Source: Mycobacterium sp. JS623 (GTDB lineage Bacteria > Actinomycetota > Actinomycetes > Mycobacteriales > Mycobacteriaceae). Taken from it: DNA of 64,000 bases. Below are positions 1 to 8,467 of this stretch, in pieces; positions within the stretch are counted from its first letter, which is position 1, and every line of letters starts with the position of its first letter. The stretch spans positions 3,348,001 to 3,412,000 of the forward strand of contig NC_019966.1 of the NCBI RefSeq assembly GCF_000328565.1, read 5' to 3'. The notes under the pieces are model-generated. The model was given only the letters and a program-made list of their open reading frames with translations. It searched no databases and was not told the origin of the DNA. The translations under genes were made by a program, and so were the position numbers.

Positions 1-915
1 GATGTCCATCACGTACGACGGCTCGCCGGTGATCTCGACGCGGTAGGAACCACCGGGCTGAGCGGGCTGTGCCCAATCCGGCCTCAGGTCGGGGCGCAGC
101 CGGGTGACGTGTTCGACGACGATCACGGGCTTGCCCTCGACCATGCCCTCGATCTGGAAGCGCACTGCCGCCACGGTGCCCTTCTTGATGGTGCCGACCG
201 CCACGTCGAAGTCCTCGGGTGCCGGTTCTTGCTCGACGCTGTCCTTGATCTCGTCGACCTCGATGCCGAGGCCCGCCGCGAGCTGCCGGATCGCGGTTCC
301 CCACGCGATGCTCAGGATGCCCGGCTGGTAGAGCATCGGCAGGTCGCCGATCCGGTTGCCGAAGCCCATCACGTCGAACATCACCGTCGCCCCGTCGTAG
401 GTGGCATAGTCGGCGATTTCCATGGTGCGCACCTGCTCGATGCTCTGACACGTCCCGGCGAGCGCGAACGGCAGCAGGTCGGTCGCGAATCCCGGATCGA
501 CGCCCGTCATGAAGACGGTCGAATTGCCTTCTCGCGCAGCATCTTCGATGCGCTGGATGTACTTGTGAGGGATCACCTGCCACGGATATTGCAACACGCC
601 GAGCCCGGAACCGACGACGTCGATACCTGCGCCAAGGATCTTGCGTACGTCGGCCATCGCGTCAGGCAGCCGGGTGTCGCCCATCGCGCAGTACACAACG
701 CAATCGGGGTTGTCCGCGATGATCGCATCGAGATCACCGGTCGCGGCGACACCCGTCGTCACGTCGAGCCCGGCGAGCTCACCGGCGTCTCGGCCTACCT
801 TGGCGTCGGTCGACACCCAGACGCCGGTCAGATCGAAGCGGGCGTCCTCGACGAGTTGCTTGAGCGCGAGGCTGCCGCAGTTGCCGGTGCCGATGAGCGC
901 AACTTGGATCGCCAT
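1..915 (-). CDS. Dihydrodipicolinate-reductase-like NAD(P)-dependent dehydrogenase, C-terminus outside window
   Basis: About 305 residues are visible. The frame runs open from an ATG at 915 to the left edge, so the C-terminus is missing. The protein opens with a Rossmann strand and dinucleotide loop (VALIGTGNCG). It then has the D-x-D/CAMGDTR region and a central segment like the mycobacterial dihydrodipicolinate reductase N-terminal-domain/2,4-diaminopentanoate-dehydrogenase-like family. Members are NAD(P)H oxidoreductases acting on small amino or keto compounds; the mycobacterial substrates are mostly unknown. It is divergent from the SDR gene at 987, with about 70 bp between the starts, so both promoters must lie there. 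The family assignment is fairly safe; the substrate is not. A long open frame on the opposite strand (109-972) is its antisense shadow. Confidence 0.8.
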   Translation of the reverse strand, partial: MAIQVALIGTGNCGSLALKQLVEDARFDLTGVWVSTDAKVGRDAGELAGLDVTTGVAATGDLDAIIADNPDCVVYCAMGDTRLPDAMADVRKILGAGIDVVGSGLGVLQYPWQVIPHKYIQRIEDAAREGNSTVFMTGVDPGFATDLLPFALAGTCQSIEQVRTMEIADYATYDGATVMFDVMGFGNRIGDLPMLYQPGILSIAWGTAIRQLAAGLGIEVDEIKDSVEQEPAPEDFDVAVGTIKKGTVAAVRFQIEGMVEGKPVIVVEHVTRLRPDLRPDWAQPAQPGGSYRVEITGEPSYVMDI

Positions 916-986
916 CCTGGTTCCCTCCGGTCAGAACTGGAACAGGTTCTACTTGTAGCACGTGCGGCTTGATAGCCTGACCCGTC

Positions 987-1721
987 ATGGGACGCGTGGA
1001 CGGAAAAGTTGCACTCATCAGTGGCGGGGCGCAGGGAATGGGCGCAGCCGACGCGAGGGCGCTGGTCGCCGAGGGCGCCAAAGTGGTGATTGGTGACATC
1101 CTCGACGACAAGGGCAAGGCACTGGCCGACGAGATCGGCGAAGCTGCGCGCTACGTCCACCTCGACGTCACCCAGGCCGACGACTGGGAGGCCGCAGTCG
1201 CGACCGCGATCAACGAGTTCGGCAGGCTCAACGTTCTGGTCAACAACGCCGGGACGGTAGCGCTGGGTCAGATCGGCCAGTTCGACATGGCCAAATGGCA
1301 GAAGGTCATCGACGTCAACCTCACCGGGACGTTCCTCGGCATGCAGGCATCAGTCGAGGCGATGAAGGCCGACGGCGGCGGCTCAATCATCAACATCTCC
1401 TCGATCGAGGGGCTACGCGGTGCCGTCATGGTGCATCCCTACGTGGCTTCCAAGTGGGCAGTGCGCGGGCTGACCAAGTCCGCAGCGCTCGAGCTCGGCC
1501 CCCACAACATCCGGGTGAACTCGGTGCACCCCGGCTTCATCCGCACCCCGATGACAAAGCATTTCCCCGACAACATGCTGCGCATCCCGTTGGGCCGACC
1601 CGGTCAGCCCGAAGAGGTCGCGACGTTCGTCGTGTTCCTCGCGAGCGACGAGTCGCGGTATTCGACCGGAGCCGAGTTCGTCATGGACGGCGGTCTCACC
1701 AACGACGTGCCGCACAAGTAG
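987..1721 (+). CDS. Short-chain dehydrogenase/reductase, FabG3-like (3-alpha/20-beta-hydroxysteroid dehydrogenase type)
   Basis: A complete classical SDR of 244 residues. The cofactor loop GGAQGMG is at residues 13-19, NNAG at 86-89, and the catalytic triad is Ser139, Tyr152 and Lys156 (YVASK). The C-terminal STGAEFVMDGG is typical. The sequence closely resembles mycobacterial FabG3 (annotated 3-alpha- or 20-beta-hydroxysteroid dehydrogenase). Shared blocks are the GDILD cofactor segment, the ARYVHLDVTQ strand and the SSIEGL catalytic loop. It probably oxidises or reduces a hydroxy/keto group on a lipid or steroid with NAD(H); the acidic GD after strand 2 favours NAD over NADP. It stands upstream of the PLP decarboxylase with a 51-bp gap and may be co-transcribed. 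Confidence 0.88.
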   Translation: MGRVDGKVALISGGAQGMGAADARALVAEGAKVVIGDILDDKGKALADEIGEAARYVHLDVTQADDWEAAVATAINEFGRLNVLVNNAGTVALGQIGQFDMAKWQKVIDVNLTGTFLGMQASVEAMKADGGGSIINISSIEGLRGAVMVHPYVASKWAVRGLTKSAALELGPHNIRVNSVHPGFIRTPMTKHFPDNMLRIPLGRPGQPEEVATFVVFLASDESRYSTGAEFVMDGGLTNDVPHK

Positions 1722-1772
1722 CGCCTGCGCGTAACCCACTGATCCGACGCCGGCCAGTGGAAGACTTCAGCC

Positions 1773-3116
1773 ATGCACGAGGTCGACCAAACCACCGAAC
1801 AGATGGTGCGCAGTGTGCTCGCGTACGCCGAGAACCGGCTGCGAATGAACCCTGTGCCGCTCGACAAGGGGGTGCTGCCCGCCGACGAGCTTTACGACCG
1901 GCTCGATGGTGTGATCCGCGATCAGCCGCGCCCGCCCGACGAAGTGCTCGGCGTCTACACGTCGGTGATCGCGCCGAGCGTGATTTCCGCGGACAGCCCA
2001 CGGTTCCTCGGCTTCATCCCTGCCGCCCCGACCAAGGCCGCACTGCTGTTCGACATGCTGGTGTCTTGCGCCTCGATACAAGGCATCTCGTGGCTCGAGG
2101 CGTCGGGCGCGATCGCAGCCGAGAACAGCGTGCTGCGGGTGATCGCGCATGAGGCCGGCCTCCCGACGACCTCGGGTGGTTGCTTCGTGTCCGGCGGTTC
2201 GGCGGGCAATCTATCCGCGCTGGCCGTCGCGCGCGAGACCGCCAAGAAACGCGGCGCTACCGGCAGGCTGCGCGTGGTCGTCGGCTCGGATGCGCACTCG
2301 TCGATCGTCAACACGCTTCGGCTGCTGGAGATGGACGCGCTCGTCGTCGACACCCCCGATCATCGGCTCACCGCCGCCACCGTTCGCGACGCGGTGCCCG
2401 CGGATGCGGCCAACGTCGCCGCGGTGGTCTGCACGTCGGGCACGACGAACGCGGGCATCATCGACGACCTGGCCGGGGTCGGGGCCCTCGCCCGCGAACG
2501 CGGCTGGTGGTTCCACGTCGACGGCGCCTACGGTGGCTCCGGCATCTTCGCGCCCTCGCTGAAACCGAAGTACAAAGGCCTCGAGCAGGCGGACTCGTTC
2601 ATCCTCGACCCGCACAAGTGGCTGTTCACCCCATTCGACTGCTGCGCGTTGCTGTATCGAGAGCCCGAGTTGGCCCGGGCCACCCACACCCAGGACGCGT
2701 CGTACCTCGATGTCATCCATACTGCCGACCGGGAGTGGAACCCGTCGGACTACGCCTACCACCTGACCCGCCGGGCCCGCGGGCTGCCGCTGTGGTTTTC
2801 GATGGCGGTGTACGGGCTGGATGCCTATCGTCGCGCCATCGAGGTCGCGGCGACGCTCGCGAACCAGACCGCCGAGCTGATCAACGCCGCCCCGCAGCTG
2901 GAGCTGATCCGCGAGCCCGACCTCGGGGTGGTGCTGTTCCGTCGGCTGGGCTGGAAACCCGAGGACTACGACGCCTGGGCGCAGCGCCTGCACTACGACC
3001 AGGTCGCGTTCATTCCGCCCACCAAATGGGAAGGCGAAACGGTAGGCCGATTCGCCTTCCTGCACCCCGACACCACGCTAGAGCTGGTGCGGGAGGTGTT
3101 GGCGCGAACAGAGTGA
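1773..3116 (+). CDS. Group II pyridoxal-phosphate-dependent decarboxylase (aromatic-amino-acid/glutamate decarboxylase superfamily)
   Basis: 447 residues, a normal length for the family. The PLP-stacking His is in SDAHSS (about residue 175), the PLP-pyridine Asp is in HVDGAYGG (Asp250), and the Schiff-base Lys is in LDPHKW (Lys282). TSGTTNAG at 221-228 is the usual phosphate-loop region. The enzyme should decarboxylate an amino acid to an amine (or act as a related aldehyde-forming lyase). The sequence does not define the substrate. It follows the SDR gene. Downstream, a 9-2-9 palindrome (3150-3169) separates it from the glycosidase. Confidence 0.88.
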   Translation: MHEVDQTTEQMVRSVLAYAENRLRMNPVPLDKGVLPADELYDRLDGVIRDQPRPPDEVLGVYTSVIAPSVISADSPRFLGFIPAAPTKAALLFDMLVSCASIQGISWLEASGAIAAENSVLRVIAHEAGLPTTSGGCFVSGGSAGNLSALAVARETAKKRGATGRLRVVVGSDAHSSIVNTLRLLEMDALVVDTPDHRLTAATVRDAVPADAANVAAVVCTSGTTNAGIIDDLAGVGALARERGWWFHVDGAYGGSGIFAPSLKPKYKGLEQADSFILDPHKWLFTPFDCCALLYREPELARATHTQDASYLDVIHTADREWNPSDYAYHLTRRARGLPLWFSMAVYGLDAYRRAIEVAATLANQTAELINAAPQLELIREPDLGVVLFRRLGWKPEDYDAWAQRLHYDQVAFIPPTKWEGETVGRFAFLHPDTTLELVREVLARTE

Positions 3117-3149
3117 CAGACACGAATTCCGTTGCGCTGCTTGACTGAG

Positions 3150-3169
3150 CCTGCAGCCGGGGCTGCAGG
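3150..3169. repeat. Perfect GC-rich palindrome between decarboxylase and glycosidase genes
   Basis: Arms CCTGCAGCC and GGCTGCAGG flank two bases, in the 65-bp gap after the decarboxylase stop and 12 bases before the GTG of the glycosidase. There is no T-run, so it could be an operator or a weak terminator. Its core TGCAGCC/GGCTGCA recurs in the ArsR operator at 36327-36346 but with different spacing. Confidence 0.6.
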
Positions 3170-3181
3170 TACGGTGATGCG

Positions 3182-5968
3182 GTGGACGGGGAGCAGATGT
3201 CGGTTGAACGGCGTCGGCACATCGTCTTAAGAATTCTGCTATCCGTGGCGCTGTTGCTGCTGCTCTGCGCGGCAGACTTCCCCGATTTCGCCAAGTCTGG
3301 GCCGCCCCCGGGACAGATCGAGCTGGCGCAGGGCTGGAGCCTGATCTCCGCCTCGAATGTGTCTGCCGACGGGGCCGCGCTGTCCACGCCCGGCTACAAG
3401 GCCGCCGGATGGCACACCATTCCGCGGATGCCGGCGACCGTGTTGCAGACGCTGCAAGACGACGGCACGTACCCAAACCTGTATTACGGCACGAATCTAG
3501 GGGCCGTCCCGCAGGACCTGTACAAGCAGGACTGGTGGTATCGCACCACATTCACGGCGCCGGCCGGTCACACCGCCTACCAGTTGGAGTTTCCCGGCAT
3601 CAACTACCGCGCCGAGATCTGGTTGAACGGCCATCTCATCGCGGGCAACACCCAGATCGTCGGCATGCACACCGCACACGAACTCGACGTGTCGCGGTGG
3701 GTGAACCAGGGCGAGGCGAACGCACTGGCGGTGAAGATCACCCCGGAGCGGGCGCTGCAGGATGTCAACGGCGTCGAATTGGCCGACAGCTGGTATGACT
3801 GGATCAACTGGAACTACCTCGGCTATCAAGGGCCCGGCAAGAATCCGAACAACGGAAATTCGTTTGTGCCCGACCGCAATGCGGGCATTTGGAAGCCCGT
3901 CTACCTCAAGACGTCCGGCGCGGTGGCCCTCGGCCCGGCCACGGTCAACTCCGAATTACCGCTGCCACGAACGAATTCCGCCAAGCTGACGATCTACAGC
4001 AGCCTGCACAACGCCTCCGCACAACAGGTACGCGGTGTGTTGCGGGCAACGATCACCCGCCCCGGTAAGCCCGATCTGCAAGTCGAGCAGCCGGTTACCC
4101 TCGCCGCGGGAGAGCAGCGCGAGATCAGCTTCACCCCAGACAAGTTCGCGCAGCTGGCCGTCGACAATCCGGACCTGTGGTGGCCCTATACCATGGGCAG
4201 GCCCAACCTCTACGACCTGCATCTGGAGTTCCGGCAATTCGACCGCCAGATCGATGCCGAGCATCTTCGGTTCGGCATCCGCTCCGTTCAGCAGTTCCGC
4301 GACCAGGATGAGCAATTCCCCGAACTCGGCAAGGGCGGCAACTTCTATCTGAAGGTCAACGGCAAGGACTTCTTGGTCCGGGGCGCGGCCTACACCCCCG
4401 ATCTGTTGTATGCCAACGACCCGAGCCGCGACGCCGCGATTCTGGGTTATGTAAAAGACCTCGGGCTCAACATGATTCGCCTCGAGGGCAAGTTCCCCGG
4501 CGATCACATCACCGAGATGGCCGACGAGATGGGTATCCCGTTGATGTACGGCTGGATGTGCTGCAACCAGTGGGAGAAATGGAATCAGTGGGGCGACGAG
4601 GACATCCGCGTCGCACGGGACAGCCTTCGGTCGCAGATCGAGGGGCTTCGCAGCCATCCGTCCGTGTTCATGTGGGCCAACGGCAGTGACGGCAGGGCCC
4701 CCGACGACGTCCTGGCCGAGTACCACTCGATCCTTTCAGACCTGCACTGGCAGAACGCGACCGTCGACACGGTTTCCACCTTGGCTGTCCACGATTTGGG
4801 GGAGCGCGGCTGGGACGGCATCCAGATGGCGGGCCCGTACAGCTGGCGACCACCGAGCTACTGGTTCTCCGGCCGCTATCCGGCCACCCGCGGGTCGACG
4901 GCCGAACAAGGCGACAACGAGAGTATCCCGCCCTTTGCGAGCCTGAAGAAGTTCATCCCGCCGGACAAGCTCTGGCCGATCAACGACGCCTGGTTCTTCC
5001 ATGCCGGTTCCGATCCGAGAAACGCAGAGCTGACGAGTATTCGGCGCGCGGTTGACCGCAGGTACGGGCCGTCCGATGACGCCGAGGAGTTCACGCGCAA
5101 GGCGCAACTGGCGCACTACGAGTCGACCCGCGCTCAGTTCGAGGCATTCGCCGCCGGCGGCTGGGACAACCACAAGATGACGATCTACTGGATGCTCAAC
5201 AATCACTGGCCGTCATTCTTCGGGCACATCTTCGACTATTACCTTCGGCCCGGCGGCGCGTACTACGGCGCGAAGAAGGGACTACGGCCGTTATCGGTTG
5301 TCTTCGACTCGTATGCAACAGGCAACCACGACCACGCCAACGTCACGGTCGTCAACCAAACCCCAAGCGAGAAAACTGGTTTGACGGTGCGGGTGCGCAC
5401 CTACGACTTGCAGGGCAAGGTTCGTGACGATCGCACTGCAGGCAACGTCAACGTGCCGGCGGGGGCAGCGACGCAGGCGCTGACGCTGCCACGACTTGTC
5501 CGCGATTCGAGTGTCTACTTCGTCCGCGCTCAACTGCTCGACTCGACCGGAAAAATCTTGTCCGAGAACACCTATTGGCAGTCGCAACAGCTCGACGACG
5601 TCGGTGATCCGGGCAACGATTCAGCGTTCGAGCTCAGCCAAACGAGTTGGGCCAACATGACAGGGCTCAATTCCATGCCCCAGGTTCCGCTCGATGTCAC
5701 CGCGTCGAAATCGGCTGACCCCGGCGACAATCGGGTGACCATTCGGCTACACAACCCGTCGCAGCGGGTTGCTTTCTTCGAGCGTGCAGAACTAGTTCCG
5801 ACACGCGAGGGCGACGAAATCCTGCCGGTCGAATACAGCGACAACTACGTTACGGTGTTTCCCGGCGAGACCGTCGAACTGTCAGGGCAGGCCTGGACCG
5901 GCGTGACCCCGAACTGGGTGAGAGTGACGGGCTACAACACCCCGGCGCAATTGGTAGCGATCAAATAG
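3182..5968 (+). CDS. Membrane-anchored glycoside hydrolase family 2 protein, exo-beta-D-glucosaminidase/mannosidase-like
   Basis: 928 residues from GTG 3182; ATG 3197 is an equally plausible start. A hydrophobic segment at residues 16-35 after an Arg-rich N-terminus (VERRRH) acts as a signal or anchor, so the enzyme works outside the membrane. A jelly-roll sugar-binding domain follows (to about residue 210), then Ig-like and TIM-barrel domains. The order matches GH2 enzymes related to the exo-beta-D-glucosaminidase CsxA. The acid/base lies in GSD (Asp503). The nucleophile corresponds to Glu575 in AEQG, aligned to the CsxA SET motif, followed by a matching IPPFASLKKF segment. Both catalytic acids are therefore kept. 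The likely substrate is an amino-sugar or mannose-containing glycan, host- or environment-derived. It converges on the thioesterase gene over a hairpin terminator. Confidence 0.85.
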   Translation: MDGEQMSVERRRHIVLRILLSVALLLLLCAADFPDFAKSGPPPGQIELAQGWSLISASNVSADGAALSTPGYKAAGWHTIPRMPATVLQTLQDDGTYPNLYYGTNLGAVPQDLYKQDWWYRTTFTAPAGHTAYQLEFPGINYRAEIWLNGHLIAGNTQIVGMHTAHELDVSRWVNQGEANALAVKITPERALQDVNGVELADSWYDWINWNYLGYQGPGKNPNNGNSFVPDRNAGIWKPVYLKTSGAVALGPATVNSELPLPRTNSAKLTIYSSLHNASAQQVRGVLRATITRPGKPDLQVEQPVTLAAGEQREISFTPDKFAQLAVDNPDLWWPYTMGRPNLYDLHLEFRQFDRQIDAEHLRFGIRSVQQFRDQDEQFPELGKGGNFYLKVNGKDFLVRGAAYTPDLLYANDPSRDAAILGYVKDLGLNMIRLEGKFPGDHITEMADEMGIPLMYGWMCCNQWEKWNQWGDEDIRVARDSLRSQIEGLRSHPSVFMWANGSDGRAPDDVLAEYHSILSDLHWQNATVDTVSTLAVHDLGERGWDGIQMAGPYSWRPPSYWFSGRYPATRGSTAEQGDNESIPPFASLKKFIPPDKLWPINDAWFFHAGSDPRNAELTSIRRAVDRRYGPSDDAEEFTRKAQLAHYESTRAQFEAFAAGGWDNHKMTIYWMLNNHWPSFFGHIFDYYLRPGGAYYGAKKGLRPLSVVFDSYATGNHDHANVTVVNQTPSEKTGLTVRVRTYDLQGKVRDDRTAGNVNVPAGAATQALTLPRLVRDSSVYFVRAQLLDSTGKILSENTYWQSQQLDDVGDPGNDSAFELSQTSWANMTGLNSMPQVPLDVTASKSADPGDNRVTIRLHNPSQRVAFFERAELVPTREGDEILPVEYSDNYVTVFPGETVELSGQAWTGVTPNWVRVTGYNTPAQLVAIK

Positions 5969-5973
5969 TCCGC

Positions 5974-6030
5974 CGAACGTTCCTTACCGCTCGAAATTTC
6001 GACGGATTTTCGAGCGGTAAGGAACGTTCG
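5974..6030. terminator. Long bidirectional hairpin terminator (23-bp perfect arms)
   Basis: Bases 5974-5996 and 6008-6030 are exact reverse complements with an 11-base loop. It sits between the stop of the glycosidase (5968) and the stop of the convergent thioesterase (6038). Position and symmetry suit a bidirectional terminator. The arms are unusually long and there is no clear U-tract. Confidence 0.75.
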
Positions 6031-6037
6031 CGCGTAG

Positions 6038-6424
6038 TTAGTCCACCGCGGCGAAGTTGACCGTCGCCGTCGCACCGATTTCGTCGTCGTTGGCCCGGTA
6101 AATGTCGACCTGAACCACCACGGATCGCTTGCCGGTGCGCAGGATCCGGGCTACGGCGCGCGCAGGCCCGACCTTGATGGGCCGCAAATAGCGGATGAAC
6201 AAATCGGTGGTGGCAATGCGCATCCCGAATGGCGTTGCTCGCGCGGCCAGTTGGCCCGCCGTCACGTCGGCCATGGTCGCGACGAGCCCGCCTTGCAGAC
6301 CGCCTGCCGTATTGACCGTTCGTTCGTCGACGGGCATCTGCATGGTCACGGTGCCGTCGGCCGACGGGACCTCCTGCAGACCCAGCTGATCGAACAGCTC
6401 GCGGAGGGACTTCGGCGCCGTCAT
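6038..6424 (-). CDS. PaaI-type hotdog-fold thioesterase
   Basis: 128 residues from ATG 6424 (MTAPKSL). A longer upstream open frame is only a shadow of cinA. The fold signature is seen: NTAGGLQGGLVATMADVTAG, the PaaI helix with the acidic catalytic Asp, followed by DLFIRYLRPIKVGPARAVARI and a final beta strand. Family members hydrolyse acyl-CoA thioesters in the cytosol as tetramers. The gene is divergent from cinA, 27 bp start to start, so the two promoters overlap. The substrate cannot be read from sequence. Confidence 0.85.
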   Translation of the reverse strand: MTAPKSLRELFDQLGLQEVPSADGTVTMQMPVDERTVNTAGGLQGGLVATMADVTAGQLAARATPFGMRIATTDLFIRYLRPIKVGPARAVARILRTGKRSVVVQVDIYRANDDEIGATATVNFAAVD

Positions 6425-6451
6425 GGAGAATGACGTTACCGGGCTGCCGTA

Positions 6452-7729
6452 ATGTCGTTGAACGTGAGTGCACGCGCAGGAATCGTCGTCACGGGCACCG
6501 AAGTGTTGACGGGACGAGTTCAGGATCGCAACGGCCCATGGATTGCCGACCGGCTGCTGGAACTGGGCGTCGAACTGGCCCACATCACCATCTGTGGAGA
6601 CCGCGAGCGTGACATCGAGGCGCAGCTGCGCTTCCTCGCCGACGAAGGTGTCGACCTGATCGTCACCAGCGGCGGCCTCGGTCCGACCGCCGACGACATG
6701 ACGGTGGCCACGGTGGCGAAATTCGCCGGCCTCGAGCTGCAGCTCGATCAAGCCCTTGAAGACCGCATCACAGACATCCTCAAGCGATTGATGGCGCGTT
6801 TCGACAATGTCGATATCGACGCGGTCCGTGCCGCCAACCGCAAGCAAGCCCTGATTCCCGTCGGCGCCCATGTCATCAACCCGGTGGGCACCGCCCCCGG
6901 CGTCGTGGTGCCGGGTAAGCCGACGATCGTGGTGTTGCCCGGTCCGCCGCGCGAGTTGCAGCCGATGTGGCCGCTCGCGGTGGAAACCGATGCGGTGCAA
7001 CAGGCGATCGCGGGACGGACCACGTACCGGCAAGAGATGGTGCGGATGTTCGGGCTGCCCGAGTCAGGCCTGGCCGAGACGCTGCGTGAGGCCGAGCAGA
7101 ACGTCGACGGCTTCGAGCGGCTCGAGATCACCACTTGTCTGCGGCGCGGCGAGCTCGAGATCGTCACGCGCTATGAGCCCGACGCCTCAGCCGTCTACAC
7201 CAAGCTGATGGAGTTGCTGCGCGAGCGGCACGGCCGGGAAATCTACTCCGAGGATGGCTCGCTGGTCGACGATCAGATCGCCCAACTGCTTTCGGGCCGA
7301 CGGATCGCGACAGCCGAATCCTGTACTGGCGGAATGCTTTCCGCAAGGCTGACCGACCTGCCGGGTTCGTCGGCCTACGTCGCAGGCGGTGTCGCCGCGT
7401 ATGCGAACGAGGCAAAGACCATGCTGCTCGGCGTCGCACCCGAGGTGATCGCAGAACATGGCGCGGTGTCCGAGCCGGTCGCCGAGGCGATGGCTGATGG
7501 CGCGATGAGCCGCTTCGGGGCCGATACCGCGGTCGCGATCACGGGGATCGCCGGGCCAGGAGGCGGAACCGAGGACAAGCCCGTCGGCACGGTGTGCTTC
7601 ACCGTGAAACTCGCCGACGGCGCGACGGCGACCCGCACGCTGCGGTTGCCGGGCGATCGCTCCGACATCCGCGAACGGGCGACCACCGTCGCGATGCACA
7701 TGTTGCGGCGCGCGCTCAGTAGTACCTGA
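6452..7729 (+). CDS. cinA: CinA: competence/damage-inducible family, ADP-ribose pyrophosphatase plus nicotinamide-nucleotide amidase
   Basis: 425 residues, the full two-domain CinA length. The N-terminal MoaB-like domain has TGTEVLTG (14-21) and [12 protein letters not shown] (73-84). The C-terminal PncC amidase domain starts near residue 285 with AESCTGG, which holds the catalytic Ser, and contains [11 protein letters not shown]. CinA proteins recycle NAD by deamidating nicotinamide mononucleotide and cleaving ADP-ribose. In mycobacteria CinA has also been connected with tolerance to NAD-adduct drugs (established knowledge). The start could be ATG 6452 or GTG 6464; I prefer the ATG. Confidence 0.93.
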   Translation: MSLNVSARAGIVVTGTEVLTGRVQDRNGPWIADRLLELGVELAHITICGDRERDIEAQLRFLADEGVDLIVTSGGLGPTADDMTVATVAKFAGLELQLDQALEDRITDILKRLMARFDNVDIDAVRAANRKQALIPVGAHVINPVGTAPGVVVPGKPTIVVLPGPPRELQPMWPLAVETDAVQQAIAGRTTYRQEMVRMFGLPESGLAETLREAEQNVDGFERLEITTCLRRGELEIVTRYEPDASAVYTKLMELLRERHGREIYSEDGSLVDDQIAQLLSGRRIATAESCTGGMLSARLTDLPGSSAYVAGGVAAYANEAKTMLLGVAPEVIAEHGAVSEPVAEAMADGAMSRFGADTAVAITGIAGPGGGTEDKPVGTVCFTVKLADGATATRTLRLPGDRSDIRERATTVAMHMLRRALSST

Positions 7730-7756
7730 CGCTTTTTTGGGTATGCATTTGCCGCC

Positions 7757-8467
7757 ATGACGTCAGAACAGGTTGCGCAGCAGCTCACGGCTGTCGGGGC
7801 TGGCGTGATGCGGCCGGCCGAACTCAATGCGTGCCTCGGCATCGACGGCTCCGCGTGGACGCACTTCGCGACTCACTGGGAGGATCTTGCGCCCGATCGA
7901 TATGCCGCAGATTTGGGCACCCAACGGCTGCGTCGCTACGGCCACTTCGTCTTCAGTCCCGCTGACGGCGCCTTCGAGCCGACGACACACAGTGCGTTCA
8001 TTCAGCCCGAGGACTCCAACCCGCTGTACGTCGGGACCGACCGGCACTTCGAGCCGCTGACCGATGCATTCGCCAAAGACCCACTGCTGCAACAAATTCT
8101 GTCGGTACTGGGCCGGCTGGCCACCGCCCTTGCCGATGCCGCTGAATGGGACGTGAAGGTGACGCCGTTTCGGGTACTGGCGACCGCAGGCGACGCGGGC
8201 CAGCCTACGCCGGAGGGGATGCACCGCGACGGGGTCACGCTCGTCACCTCGCTATTGGTCGGCAGGCGTAACGCGCTTGGCGGCGAGAGCACGGTCACGG
8301 ACATGGCAGGGCGGCCGCTGCTCTCGGCCACCTTGAACGAGCCCGGCACGCTACTTTTCGGCGACGACCGAAGGACTCTGCACGGAGTGTCACCGATTCG
8401 GCCACGCGATCCCTCGCGGCCCGCGCAACGCGACGTCCTCGTGGTTACGTTCGCACCGTCAAGCTGA
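7757..8467 (+). CDS. Fe(II)/2-oxoglutarate-dependent dioxygenase (amino-acid hydroxylase family, PF10014-like)
   Basis: 236 residues. The HxD iron motif is His156-Arg-Asp158 in GMHRDG, the distal His is His209 in TLHGVSP, and a 2OG-binding Arg follows a few residues later. The layout (RLRRYG near the start, RVLAT, then HxD and LLVGRRN) matches the family that includes bacterial L-isoleucine-4-hydroxylase. The predicted reaction is hydroxylation of a free amino acid or similar metabolite with Fe(II), O2 and 2-oxoglutarate. The 3' end overlaps the convergent carboxylate-amine ligase by 23 bp. Confidence 0.85.
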   Translation: MTSEQVAQQLTAVGAGVMRPAELNACLGIDGSAWTHFATHWEDLAPDRYAADLGTQRLRRYGHFVFSPADGAFEPTTHSAFIQPEDSNPLYVGTDRHFEPLTDAFAKDPLLQQILSVLGRLATALADAAEWDVKVTPFRVLATAGDAGQPTPEGMHRDGVTLVTSLLVGRRNALGGESTVTDMAGRPLLSATLNEPGTLLFGDDRRTLHGVSPIRPRDPSRPAQRDVLVVTFAPSS

